From positions 1 to 48,891 of the forward strand of contig NVVR01000023.1 of assembly GCA_002733415.1 (NCBI GenBank): a DNA stretch of 48,891 nucleotides. Reading direction: 5' to 3'. How positions within the stretch are numbered: the first letter of the stretch is position 1; each line of letters starts with the position of its first letter. Of the stretch, positions 1 to 8,309 are shown in pieces. The position numbers and the translations under genes were made by a program. Origin of the DNA: Kordia sp. Its GTDB lineage: Bacteria; Bacteroidota; Bacteroidia; Flavobacteriales; Flavobacteriaceae. The notes beneath the pieces are model-generated. The model had not been told where the DNA came from. It saw only the letters and a list, made by a program, of their open reading frames with translations, and searched no databases.

Positions 1-43
1 GTATCCAGGCCTACGGGACAAGACGGAGTCTCGTTAGGCGCTC

Positions 44-445
44 TTAATCAACAACGGCGGCCAGGACGAGATCCGACAAGCGTTGGAAACGATCCATGCT
101 GTATGATTCTTCTAAGGCCCCAGAGGTCAGACAGACAAAGGTCACATCACGCTCTGGATCGATCCAGAACAAGGTAGAACCCGCTCCGACCCCTCCAAAG
201 GTGCCAGGCGAGGCCATGCTGCCAAGATACGTAGGACAAATGCCTGTTCCTCGCATAAAGAAGCCGAGTCCGAGAAACGCGGGAAACTCGTCCCAGCCGC
301 GCATCTCTCTGGCATAGTTCCACAGATCATTGGGCTGCAAGCCGGTATGGTTTGTTGCCGCCAAGCGAACAATGGCAGGTGATAAAATCCGTGCACCATC
401 CAGCTCTCCGCCCCGGCGGAGCATTTCAGCAAAGCGGAAGAGATC
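44..445 (-). pseudogene. beta-lactamase-family serine hydrolase, C-terminal fragment (foreign sequence)
   Basis: The minus-strand reading frame ends at a TAA at 44-46 and matches the C-terminal part of the class C beta-lactamase/CubicO hydrolase fold. A 'SDLFRFAEMLRRGGELDG' segment begins near 448, and further on come the 'FGGVGAGSTLFWIDPERDV' block and 'VCLTSG', which are typical of the last strands and helix of this family. The N-terminal part with the catalytic SxxK and YxN motifs is absent. Family-like sequence stops at about 445, at a GATC; upstream codons in the same frame (to 613) do not resemble the family. The segment is clearly GC-rich while everything after ~545 is AT-rich. I infer a piece of another genome joined to the contig end rather than a resident gene. 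Confidence 0.6.
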
Positions 446-541
446 GCTCGCGAACTTTACTTGGATGACTACCTGACGCAAAAAGGTACGTTGCGCAAGA
501 ACCGGGAAGGCGAACTGAAAGCGGCGGTGGCCAAGGCGTAT
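383..541 (+). other. plus-strand coding scrap of foreign origin
   Basis: A plus-strand frame is open from ~383 to the junction near 541 and has natural-protein composition from ~433 on, with runs such as 'EEIARELYLDDYLTQKG' and 'TLRKNREGELKAAVAKAY'. Codons are G/C-ending (gcg, ctg, cgc, gtg), unlike the resident genome. It overlaps the minus-strand beta-lactamase frame only up to about 445, so this stretch probably comes from a second foreign gene. I do not recognise the protein. It has neither start nor stop within the segment. Confidence 0.35.
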
Positions 542-953
542 GCAACTCATTATTACAGTTTTCACAATACCAATAACAGTAGTCCAATTCTTCTTCCGTA
601 CGTATACGTTCAATAACTAAACCTACTGTATTTGCTGGTCGTTGTGGAGAATGCGGTACACGTGCTGGCAACAAGAAAATTTCCCCTTCCTTAATGTCAT
701 AAGTCACTACTTTACCATCTTGGATGGTTGGTAATTGAATATCGCCTTCTATTTGATAGAAAAATTCTTCTCCTTCGTTATAATGAAAATCTTTACGAGC
801 GTTTGGTCCTCCAACAACCATGATGATAAATTCTGTATCTTTATATACAATTTGATTTCCAACAGGTGGCTTTAACTTATCCCTGTTTTCATCTATCCAT
901 TTTTGAATATTAATTGGTGGTATTATCATACGGTGTTGATTTAAAGATTTCAA
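540..953 (-). CDS. nbaC: 3-hydroxyanthranilate 3,4-dioxygenase, 3'-truncated
   Basis: Cupin-fold Fe(II) dioxygenase of the kynurenine pathway, which opens the ring of 3-hydroxyanthranilate to 2-amino-3-carboxymuconate semialdehyde. Seen: 'KPPVGNQIVYKD', 'VVGGPNARKDFHYNEGEEFF' with the iron ligands His57 and Glu63 and the substrate-binding Arg53, and His101 in 'VPHSPQRP'. The first CxxC of the C-terminal rubredoxin-like site (Cys130, Cys133) is present. Family members run to ~175-180 residues with a second CxxC; here homology stops at about residue 138 (nt ~541), where AT-rich resident DNA meets GC-rich foreign DNA, so the second Cys pair is lost. The open frame runs on to 426 through foreign sequence. 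It lies 53 bp downstream of hpd on the same strand. Met9 (nt 929) is an alternative start. Confidence 0.88.
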
Positions 954-958
954 AATTA

Positions 959-995
959 AAAAGATTAAAGTACTCTTTGAATTCTTTAATCTTTT
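959..995 (-). terminator. AT-rich hairpin between hpd and the HAAO gene
   Basis: The arms AAAAGATTAAAG (959-970) and CTTTAATCTTTT (984-995) form a 12-bp stem. On the minus strand the hairpin follows the hpd stop and is followed by T-rich sequence, so it could act as a weak terminator or attenuator ahead of the HAAO gene. The stem is almost all A-T. Confidence 0.4.
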
Positions 996-1006
996 AATTA
1001 TTTAAT

Positions 1007-2170
1007 TTATAATGTTCCTCTATTTTCTTGCTCTCTTTCAATAGCCTCAAATAACGCCTTGAAATTTCCAACACCAAAAGATTGTGCTCCTTTACGCTGT
1101 ATTACTTCAAAAAACATTGTTGGTCTATCCACTACTGGCTTAGTAAACAATTGTAGTAAATACCCTTCATCATCACGATCAATTAAAATACCGTGCTCTT
1201 TTAACACCTCAACATCCTCATCAATTTTCCCTACACGTTCTAATAAATCATCATAATAGGTATCTGGAACATATAAAAACTCCACTCCTCTATCTCGCAT
1301 AGCGGTAACTGTAGCTACAATATCTTCCGTTGCTACGGCTATATGTTGCACACCTGCTGTTTTATAAAAATCTAAATATTCTTCAATTTGGGATTTCTTT
1401 TTCCCTTTTGCTGGCTCATTTATCGGGAACTTAATACGTCCATTTCCGTTAGACATTACCTTACTCATTAAAGCGGTAAATTCGGTAGAAATATCATCAT
1501 CTGTAAATGATATAATTTGTGCAAACCCCATTACTTTAGCATAAAAGTCACACCATTCTTTCATTTCTCCCCAACCAACATTACCAACCATATGGTCAAT
1601 AAATTTTAAACCAACTGGTTCTGGATTATAGTGAGACTCCCATTTTTGATATCCCGGTAAGAATGTACCTTTATAATTTTTACGTTCTACAAAAATATGA
1701 ACCGTTTCTCCGTAAGTATGAATTCCCGAACGAACTACTTCTCCAAACTCATCTTTTTCAACCGTAGGTTCCATAAAAGATTTCGCTCCTCTTTTGGTAG
1801 TTTCTTCCCATGCACTTCTTGCATCTTCAACCCATAAAGCCATTACTTTCACACCGTCACCATGCTTATTGATATGCGCATTTATTGGTCCGTTTTCATC
1901 TAAAGGTGTTGTTAATACTAAACGTATTTTGTCTTGCTTTAACACATAGGATACTCGGTCCTTAATACCTGTTTCCAACCCTGCGAAGGCATGTGATTGA
2001 AATCCAAATGCTGTTTTGTAAAAATGTGCTGATTGTTTTGCATTACCTACATATAGCTCTACATAATCAGTTCCTAACAACGGAAGAAAATCTTCTGCGT
2101 CTTCAAATAATTTTTCTAATCCGTAAGTAGTATTCTGTAAGTTTTCTAAATTTTTTATTTCTGCTGCCAT
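1007..2170 (-). CDS. hpd: 4-hydroxyphenylpyruvate dioxygenase
   Basis: Non-haem Fe(II) dioxygenase that turns 4-hydroxyphenylpyruvate into homogentisate, the second step of tyrosine catabolism. Two vicinal-oxygen-chelate domains are visible: N-terminal ('LGTDYVELYVGNAKQSAHFY') and C-terminal catalytic ('FIDHMVGNV'). Numbered from the chosen start, the 2-His-1-Glu iron triad is His193 (FIDH), His276 (VQHIAVAT) and Glu355 (FFEVIQRKG). The C-terminal 'GVGNFKALFEAIEREQ' helix that closes the active site is present. The frame is open to 2197, but the ATG at 2170 ('MAAEIKN') is the better start because the nine preceding residues are not family-like. It sits 107 bp after hmgA on the same strand and is very probably co-transcribed with it. 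Length of 387 aa is normal. Confidence 0.96.
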   Translation of the reverse strand: MAAEIKNLENLQNTTYGLEKLFEDAEDFLPLLGTDYVELYVGNAKQSAHFYKTAFGFQSHAFAGLETGIKDRVSYVLKQDKIRLVLTTPLDENGPINAHINKHGDGVKVMALWVEDARSAWEETTKRGAKSFMEPTVEKDEFGEVVRSGIHTYGETVHIFVERKNYKGTFLPGYQKWESHYNPEPVGLKFIDHMVGNVGWGEMKEWCDFYAKVMGFAQIISFTDDDISTEFTALMSKVMSNGNGRIKFPINEPAKGKKKSQIEEYLDFYKTAGVQHIAVATEDIVATVTAMRDRGVEFLYVPDTYYDDLLERVGKIDEDVEVLKEHGILIDRDDEGYLLQLFTKPVVDRPTMFFEVIQRKGAQSFGVGNFKALFEAIEREQENRGTL

Positions 2171-2277
2171 AATTAATTGTTTTGAATGGGATTTCATTTT
2201 CTCCTAGTCTACATCTAAACGAAAAACCTAAGTTTATTAAATAACTCTAAATCGAGTTAGAGCGAATGTTTATAGTT

Positions 2278-3438
2278 TTATTTATCCAACCAAGACTGAT
2301 AGTATGTCTCATCTGCTATTTTCATAGCATCTTCAGTTACTTGCAAAGGCTTAAAAGTATCAACCATTACGGCTAACTCTTCTGTTTTGGTATGCCCAAT
2401 ACTTCTTTCAGTAGCTCCAGGGTGGGGACCATGAGGTATTCCTGCTGGGTGTAATGAAATATGACCTGCATCAACATCATTTCTACTCATAAAATCACCA
2501 TCAACATAATACAATACCTCGTCAGAATCTATATTACTATGATTGTAAGGTGCTGGGATTGCATCTGGGTGATAATCATACAACCTTGGCACGAAACTAC
2601 AAATTACAAATGCATTTGTTTCAAAAGTTTGATGTACTGGTGGCGGTTGATGTATACGCCCTGTTATTGGCTCAAAATCATGTATAGAAAAAGCATATGG
2701 GAAATTGTATCCATCATACCCAACTACATCAAACGGATGTGTTGCATAAATCATTTCAATAATATCTCCTTGCTTTTTTACTTTGATTAAAAAATCTCCT
2801 TTTTCATCATAAGTTTCTAATTCTTCTGGCCTGCGTATATCACGCTCGCAAAAAGGAGAGTGTTCTAACAATTGACCGAAATGGTTTCTATACCGTTTTG
2901 GAGTATAAATTGGAGTATAAGATTCTACTATAAATAATCGATTGTCCTCTGTGTCAAAATCTAGCTTATAAATAATTCCACGAGGTATTACTAAATAATC
3001 GCCATATTTGAAATCTAAATTCCCTAATATAGTTCTTAGCTTCCCTGTTCCTCGATGAATAAAAATCACTTCATCTGCATCGGAATTCTTATAAAAATAA
3101 GCTTCAGTAGAATGTCGTGGAGCTGATAAAATAATATTACAATCACTATTAGTAAGTATGGTTTTTCTACTTTCTAAATAATCATTTTCTTGAGGGACTT
3201 GAAATCCTCTAAAACGATATGATTGTATGTTATTTGCTTTTGCTATTTTTGGAGAAACGCTATATTGTTTGCGTATTTCCTTTACTTGTGTTGGCCTATG
3301 CTCATGATATAAATTTGACGACATTCCGTCAAAACCGATAGTCCCAAATAATTGTTCGTAATATAAATCTCCATTAGGTTTTCTAAACTGTGTATGGCGT
3401 TTTGGCGGTATTTTCCCTAGTTTATGATAAAAAGGCAT
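2278..3438 (-). CDS. hmgA: homogentisate 1,2-dioxygenase
   Basis: Cupin-type Fe(II) dioxygenase that opens the homogentisate ring to maleylacetoacetate, directly after the Hpd step. The C-terminal half carries 'DEVLYYVDGDFMSRNDVDAG', 'LHPAGIPHGPHPGATERSIG' (iron-binding His and Glu of the HPGxxE-type motif) and 'ELAVMVDTFKPL'. The N-terminal jelly roll includes 'FIHRGTGKLRTILG'. At 386 aa it fits the shorter bacterial form. It is the first gene of the run hmgA-hpd-HAAO, so one promoter upstream of 3438 may drive all three. No fumarylacetoacetase or maleylacetoacetate isomerase gene lies in the window, so completion of the pathway must be encoded elsewhere. Confidence 0.95.
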   Translation of the reverse strand: MPFYHKLGKIPPKRHTQFRKPNGDLYYEQLFGTIGFDGMSSNLYHEHRPTQVKEIRKQYSVSPKIAKANNIQSYRFRGFQVPQENDYLESRKTILTNSDCNIILSAPRHSTEAYFYKNSDADEVIFIHRGTGKLRTILGNLDFKYGDYLVIPRGIIYKLDFDTEDNRLFIVESYTPIYTPKRYRNHFGQLLEHSPFCERDIRRPEELETYDEKGDFLIKVKKQGDIIEMIYATHPFDVVGYDGYNFPYAFSIHDFEPITGRIHQPPPVHQTFETNAFVICSFVPRLYDYHPDAIPAPYNHSNIDSDEVLYYVDGDFMSRNDVDAGHISLHPAGIPHGPHPGATERSIGHTKTEELAVMVDTFKPLQVTEDAMKIADETYYQSWLDK

Positions 3439-3777
3439 ATTTTTTTAATTAAAATGATTAAAATTAAAGATTTTGAATAATTATTTAAAATTACCCAACA
3501 ATGACATCAAAATAAAAAAAAAGGCACTATTCAGGGTTTCTCTTTATGAGATGATAGTTAAGAAATATTAATATGTTTTGCCAAAATGGTTTCATAGTAT
3601 TACAAATATCGGAATTTTTTAATGATTATTCAACATCTATGAGTTAAGCATTAGAAATATAACAACATATTTGTTATATTTTATAAAACAAAAAACAAGT
3701 ACAAGCAATATATTATGAATTAATAACTACATTTTTTATTCTAGACAAATATAGAGAAGTTAAACCCACTGATAGTA
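3439..3777. other. intergenic region upstream of hmgA; no gene seen
   Basis: About 340 bp of very AT-rich DNA between the 3' end of the patatin gene and the start of hmgA. I see no convincing ORF. It contains an 11-bp-arm inverted repeat (3655-3681) and a minus-strand -7-like box (3746-3753, TATATTTG read leftward), so it probably holds the hmgA operon promoter and leader. Confidence 0.6.
3655..3681. promoter_or_regulatory. perfect inverted repeat, possible operator of the hmgA operon
   Basis: AAATATAACAA (3655-3665) and TTGTTATATTT (3671-3681) are perfect 11-bp arms around a 5-nt spacer, ~217 bp upstream of hmgA. Dyads of this size fit dimeric regulators. A role in tyrosine-dependent control is inference only. 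Confidence 0.35.
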
Positions 3778-5973
3778 CTAAAACCAAAATCCGACACTTA
3801 CAAACCACTGTACCCGCTTAACTTCCGGTGACCATGTTGACTTTATTTGCATTGGACCTAATATTGTTTTGGCACCATATCCCAATGCATAACCTGTATA
3901 GTCAGGAAATGATAACCAGTCGACATCTTTAAATAATCCATCATCTATATTGGCAAAGTTCCCACTTATGGTGAAAAAATGTTTTTTATAAAACTGATAG
4001 TGTAAATCAATTGTTCCTTTTACATACCCATCACCTGCTAAACTTAAAAAATCATATCCATAAAAAGGAGTGTAATTATTAATTAAGTTATTACCATAAC
4101 CTCCTATTACAAAATCAAAAGAAGGGCTTGTATTATTCCCTATTCTAAGTCCTCCTTCTGTAAAGGCATTTAAATATAGGTTTTTAACCAATTTAGTAGC
4201 TCCTCCTAATTTTGCTTTAGCAATAGAAAATTGATCAAAATTTGTCGCTTTTTTTCCTGTAAAAAAATATTGGTGATAATCCCCTGAAAAATAAAGTCCT
4301 TTTGTCGGATAATAAATATCATCTAAAGCATCATAGTTCAACTGACCGTACGCACTAAAAAAATTATCGTTTTCTATTTTATCTCCTGTATTTTCGGCTG
4401 TTATTTTTAACATTTTATGTTCCACTCCCAATGCTAGCGCTAAGTTTTTCCGAAATGGAGTTTCAATATAAAATTGATTGGTTAAATCTAACACATCTAT
4501 GTCACCTGTAAACTCAGTATTGGGTGGGGTTGTATTATCAAAAATACTTAGATTCAATTTTTTCTCAAATGAATTTAAACGAGATTTTAAACCAATACTC
4601 CAATAAAATCCTTTATCAATATAATATTCAAAATCATATCTAATATTTTCACCTAAAATAACATCTAAACTAACGATATCATTATTCGTTAATAATTGTT
4701 TGTGTGTTATGTTCACTAAAGCTGCTCCCTTATACAAATCATCATAGTGTAAACTTAACTTTAAAGACGTTTTGTTTTTGCTTTCTTGAATATTCAATTC
4801 AAGTATACTATCGTTCTTAACTTTATACTTAACAACATTAAAGTTACTTGTAGCTGCTAAACCAATAACACCTTTTTCAATTTTTTCACAAGACACTAAT
4901 GAAGGGGTTTTTATTTTTAGTTTCCCTAAAATATAGGATCTCGTATAATTTTCTATCCCTTGAATATTGATTTTTTTTAAATAATATTCTTTAATAGTAT
5001 TCTTGTCTACTTTAACGACCTCCTTACGTTTTTGCCTTTTTGCAATCTCTAGTAAATTAGCCATTACCGATTTTGCTGCTTCATAACCTGATGTGTATAT
5101 TTCTTGAGCTTGGTCAAATGAAACGATATTATAATCTTTAATATCTGGCCTTATATATACTGCTGTTTTTTCTATTTTATCGGACATCTGACTTTGTGTA
5201 TTAAAGTTAGATAATTGAAACATTATATCTGAAGCAGAATTTAATTCCTCTTTCTTCTTTAAATTATCTTGTACATCAACACCGATAACTATGTCAACAT
5301 TTTTTGCTAGTAACTCCTCTATTGGGTAATTATTAGAAACTCCTCCATCAACTAACAGTTTTCCATTTAAACTAACAGGTTCAAACAATGTTGGAATGGC
5401 TCCACTTGCTAAAATTGCATCAGGTAAATACCCTTTCTCTAGCAAAACCTGCTTCCCTGTTTCAACATCTGTTGCTATACATAAAAAGGGGATAGGGAGT
5501 TTACTAAAATCATCCACTTCTTTTACATGGTCTAATAATTTCACATAAAAATTATAACTATTTTGTCCTTTAGAAATTGCTGATGGTAGTGATAATTTAA
5601 ATTTATTAAATGGCAAGACAATCGCGTGTTTGTCCGAGCCTTTTCTTTCAAAAAAAGATTTGTTTTTACGTTGGAAATCGTCTGTTATTAATTGATCAAA
5701 ATTTACTTCTTTAAACAATACTGTTAATTCGTTTGCAGAATACCCTGAAGCATACAACGCACCAACAATTGCCCCCATACTAGTTCCTGCAATATAATCT
5801 ATCCTCACTCCGGAATCCTCCAGTACTTTTAAAGCGCCTATATGCGCCAAACCCTTTGCTCCACCTCCACTTAAAACCAAACCAACTTTTAAATCTTTAT
5901 CTGGTATTGTTTGTTGCGAATATGTTAAAAAAGTAATTAAAAAAAATGCCGTATAAATAATTTGTCTCCCCAC
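3778..5973 (-). CDS. patatin-like phospholipase fused to a POTRA/Omp85-type outer membrane barrel
   Basis: A signal peptide (residues 1-19) leads into a patatin domain with the oxyanion loop 'GGGAKG' (36-41), nucleophile Ser65 in GTSMG and catalytic Asp209 in 'VDGGVSNNYP'. A POTRA-like segment ('KKINIQGIENYTRSYILGKL') follows, then a C-terminal surface-antigen barrel of the Omp85 superfamily ending '...VSVGFWF', with an aromatic last residue as in outer membrane barrels. This is the architecture of type Vd (PlpD-like) proteins, in which the lipase is attached to or passed through its own barrel. The 731-aa length fits. It lies 19 bp downstream of uvrC on the same strand and is probably co-transcribed. 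The substrate is unknown; phospholipase A activity is expected from the Ser-Asp dyad. Confidence 0.9.
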   Translation of the reverse strand: MGRQIIYTAFFLITFLTYSQQTIPDKDLKVGLVLSGGGAKGLAHIGALKVLEDSGVRIDYIAGTSMGAIVGALYASGYSANELTVLFKEVNFDQLITDDFQRKNKSFFERKGSDKHAIVLPFNKFKLSLPSAISKGQNSYNFYVKLLDHVKEVDDFSKLPIPFLCIATDVETGKQVLLEKGYLPDAILASGAIPTLFEPVSLNGKLLVDGGVSNNYPIEELLAKNVDIVIGVDVQDNLKKKEELNSASDIMFQLSNFNTQSQMSDKIEKTAVYIRPDIKDYNIVSFDQAQEIYTSGYEAAKSVMANLLEIAKRQKRKEVVKVDKNTIKEYYLKKINIQGIENYTRSYILGKLKIKTPSLVSCEKIEKGVIGLAATSNFNVVKYKVKNDSILELNIQESKNKTSLKLSLHYDDLYKGAALVNITHKQLLTNNDIVSLDVILGENIRYDFEYYIDKGFYWSIGLKSRLNSFEKKLNLSIFDNTTPPNTEFTGDIDVLDLTNQFYIETPFRKNLALALGVEHKMLKITAENTGDKIENDNFFSAYGQLNYDALDDIYYPTKGLYFSGDYHQYFFTGKKATNFDQFSIAKAKLGGATKLVKNLYLNAFTEGGLRIGNNTSPSFDFVIGGYGNNLINNYTPFYGYDFLSLAGDGYVKGTIDLHYQFYKKHFFTISGNFANIDDGLFKDVDWLSFPDYTGYALGYGAKTILGPMQIKSTWSPEVKRVQWFVSVGFWF

Positions 5974-5992
5974 TTTGGGAAGTTACTAAAAG

Positions 5993-7777
5993 CTAATGAA
6001 ATTCTTGATATATTTTTTGAGCTTTTGATAAACCCACTACTTTTTGTAGTTCTTCCAATGTCGCCAATTTAATTCGTTTTACCGATTTAAATGCCTTCAT
6101 CAATTCTACAATGGTTTTTTCTCCTACTCCATTAATGGTTTCCAGTTCCGTTTGTAACGCTGTTTTACTACGTCTATTCCTGTGATGTTCAATTCCAAAA
6201 CGATGCGCTTCATTACGTAAATGTTGAATTACTTTTAGGGTTTCTGACTTTTTATCCAAATACAATGGATATTTATCATCAGGGTAAAACAATTCTTCCA
6301 AACGTTTCGCAATACCTATAATTGCTATTTTCCCTCGCAAACCCAATGCGTCTAAACTTTTTAATGATGAGGATAATTGTCCTTTCCCTCCATCAATAAT
6401 AATTAACTGAGGCAAAGGTTGCTCTTCATCAAGCAGGCGTTTATACCTACGGTATACCACTTCTTCCATAGATGCGAAATCATCCGGCCCTTCTACTGTT
6501 TTTATATTAAAATGACGATAGTCCTTCTTACTTGGCTTTCCGTTTTTAAATACTACACAAGCAGCTACAGGATGTGTTCCTTGAATATTAGAGTTATCAA
6601 AACACTCAATATGTCTTGGTTCCTCATGCAATCGCAAATCCTTTTTCATCTGTTTCATCATCCTGTTCGAATGTCGCTCAGGGTCGGTAATTTTCACTTG
6701 TTTAAAACGCTCCATTCTGAAGTACTTCGCATTTCGAATTGACAAATCTAAAATATGTTTCTTATCACCCAGTTTTGGGATTGTTAATTTTAATTCATCT
6801 CCCAAATTCACTGCAAAAGGAACATATAATTCTTTCGATTCAGAATGAAATCGAGTTCTGATCTCTGTTATCCCCAACTCTAACAATTCTTTATCAGTTT
6901 CTTCTAGTTTCTTCTTAAGTTCTAAAGTGTGTGATCGAATTATTGACCCGTAAGAAATTTGCAAAAAATTAATGTACCCATAGCTTTCGTCGCTCACGAT
7001 TGAAAACACATCAACGTTAGATATTTTCGGATTTACAATAGTCGACTTCGATTGATAATTTTCCAACACCTCAACCTTTTCTTTAATTCGTTGCGCATCT
7101 TCAAATTGTAGGTTTTCAGCATACGTATTCATTAACTTTTTAAAGCTATGTAATGAATCTTTAAAATTCCCTTTTAGTATTTCTCTAATAGCAATAATTT
7201 GGGCGTTATAAGTTTGCTCTGTTTGTAAGCCTTCACATGCGCCTTTACAGTTTTTTAAATGATACTCTAAACAGACTTTAAATTTCCCAGAACTGATGTT
7301 TTCATTACTCAATTGGTAATTACAAGTTCGCAATGGATACAGTCCTTTAATTAAATCTAATAAAGTACGTACGGTTTTTATACTGGTATACGGTCCAAAA
7401 TATTCCGACCCGTCTTTTATCACTCTCCGGGTAGAAAACACCCTAGGAAAAGCTTCCTTTTTAATACAAATCCACGGGTATGTTTTTCCGTCTTTAAGCA
7501 ATACATTATAACGAGGTTGATACTTTTTTATCAAGTTGTTTTCTAACAACAAAGCATCGGTTTCTGTAGCAACTACAATATGTTTGACACTACATATTTT
7601 CTTTACCAGTACTCCTGTTTTTGCATTGTCGTGATTTTTGGTAAAATAGGATGATACTCGCTTTTTTAAATTCTTTGCTTTACCTACATATAATATTTTA
7701 TCCTCTTTATCATAATACTGATACACCCCAGGTTCCTGAGGTAATAATTGCAACTGTAATTTTAGCGGGTCTGTCAT
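5993..7777 (-). CDS. uvrC: UvrABC excinuclease subunit C
   Basis: Nucleotide excision repair nuclease making both incisions beside a lesion marked by UvrA/UvrB. Domains in order: the GIY-YIG nuclease at the N-terminus ('GVYQYYDKEDKILYVGKAKN'), a Cys-containing region (~153-181), the UVR motif that contacts UvrB ('ENLQFEDAQRIKEKVEVLEN'), the RNase H-like C-terminal nuclease ('HIECFDNSNIQGTHPVA', 'LIIIDGGKGQL') and a terminal helix-hairpin-helix pair ('INGVGEKTIVELMKAF'). Length of 594 aa is normal. On the minus strand a TATTTTTG box (7784-7791) lies 7 nt ahead of the ATG, suggesting a very short leader. The patatin gene follows closely. Confidence 0.97.
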   Translation of the reverse strand: MTDPLKLQLQLLPQEPGVYQYYDKEDKILYVGKAKNLKKRVSSYFTKNHDNAKTGVLVKKICSVKHIVVATETDALLLENNLIKKYQPRYNVLLKDGKTYPWICIKKEAFPRVFSTRRVIKDGSEYFGPYTSIKTVRTLLDLIKGLYPLRTCNYQLSNENISSGKFKVCLEYHLKNCKGACEGLQTEQTYNAQIIAIREILKGNFKDSLHSFKKLMNTYAENLQFEDAQRIKEKVEVLENYQSKSTIVNPKISNVDVFSIVSDESYGYINFLQISYGSIIRSHTLELKKKLEETDKELLELGITEIRTRFHSESKELYVPFAVNLGDELKLTIPKLGDKKHILDLSIRNAKYFRMERFKQVKITDPERHSNRMMKQMKKDLRLHEEPRHIECFDNSNIQGTHPVAACVVFKNGKPSKKDYRHFNIKTVEGPDDFASMEEVVYRRYKRLLDEEQPLPQLIIIDGGKGQLSSSLKSLDALGLRGKIAIIGIAKRLEELFYPDDKYPLYLDKKSETLKVIQHLRNEAHRFGIEHHRNRRSKTALQTELETINGVGEKTIVELMKAFKSVKRIKLATLEELQKVVGLSKAQKIYQEFH

Positions 7778-7872
7778 TACTCACAAAAATAAGGAAATAC
7801 ATTGATAAATTACTTTTGCTGACATTCTTAAATAAATGACTTAACTTAGCTAAACAACTTAGAAATAAACAT

Positions 7873-8280
7873 ATGAATCCAATTCTAAAAAACATTTTAG
7901 CCGTTATTACTGGTGTTTTCATAGGTATGGCAGTAAACATGGGGCTAATTATGATTAGCGGTAATATTATACCTCTTCCTGAAGGTGTTGACAATACTAC
8001 CAGCGAAGGCCTAAAAGCAGGGATGCATTTATTTGAAGTTAAACATTTCATTATGCCATTTTTAGCACATGCCTTAGGTACATTTTCTGGAGCATTTGTT
8101 GCGGCTAGATTAGCCGCTAGCCATAAAATGAAATTCGCTATAGCAATTGGCGTGTTTTTCTTATTAGGAGGAATTGCTAGTGTATTTATGCTACCATCAC
8201 CCACTTGGTATACTGTTTTAGATTTATGGATAGCATATATTCCAATGGGATTATTAGCTGGGAATTTGGCCAGCAAATAA
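7873..8280 (+). CDS. small integral membrane protein, function unknown
   Basis: 135 aa, very hydrophobic, with about four membrane segments: residues ~7-29 ('ILAVITGVFIGMAVNMGLI'), ~58-82 ('FIMPFLAHALGTFSGAFVAA'), ~87-108 ('KFAIAIGVFFLLGGIASVF') and ~113-132. Small-residue-rich helices (G/A) suggest tight packing. I recognise no named family; similar proteins are common in Flavobacteriia. It is divergent from uvrC, with a 95-bp shared intergenic region, and 29 bp upstream of glutaminase, so the two plus-strand genes may form one transcript. A TAACTTAG sequence close to the start resembles a -7 box. Confidence 0.75.
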   Translation: MNPILKNILAVITGVFIGMAVNMGLIMISGNIIPLPEGVDNTTSEGLKAGMHLFEVKHFIMPFLAHALGTFSGAFVAARLAASHKMKFAIAIGVFFLLGGIASVFMLPSPTWYTVLDLWIAYIPMGLLAGNLASK

Positions 8281-8309
8281 TTAAAGTGACTCATTAAAAC
8301 TAAAGAAGA

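Noticed and set aside
1..545. A genuine acquired resistance gene (beta-lactamase) in this organism
   Set aside because: Only a C-terminal fragment is present, without the catalytic motifs, at a join that also truncates the neighbouring gene; contamination or misassembly is simpler.
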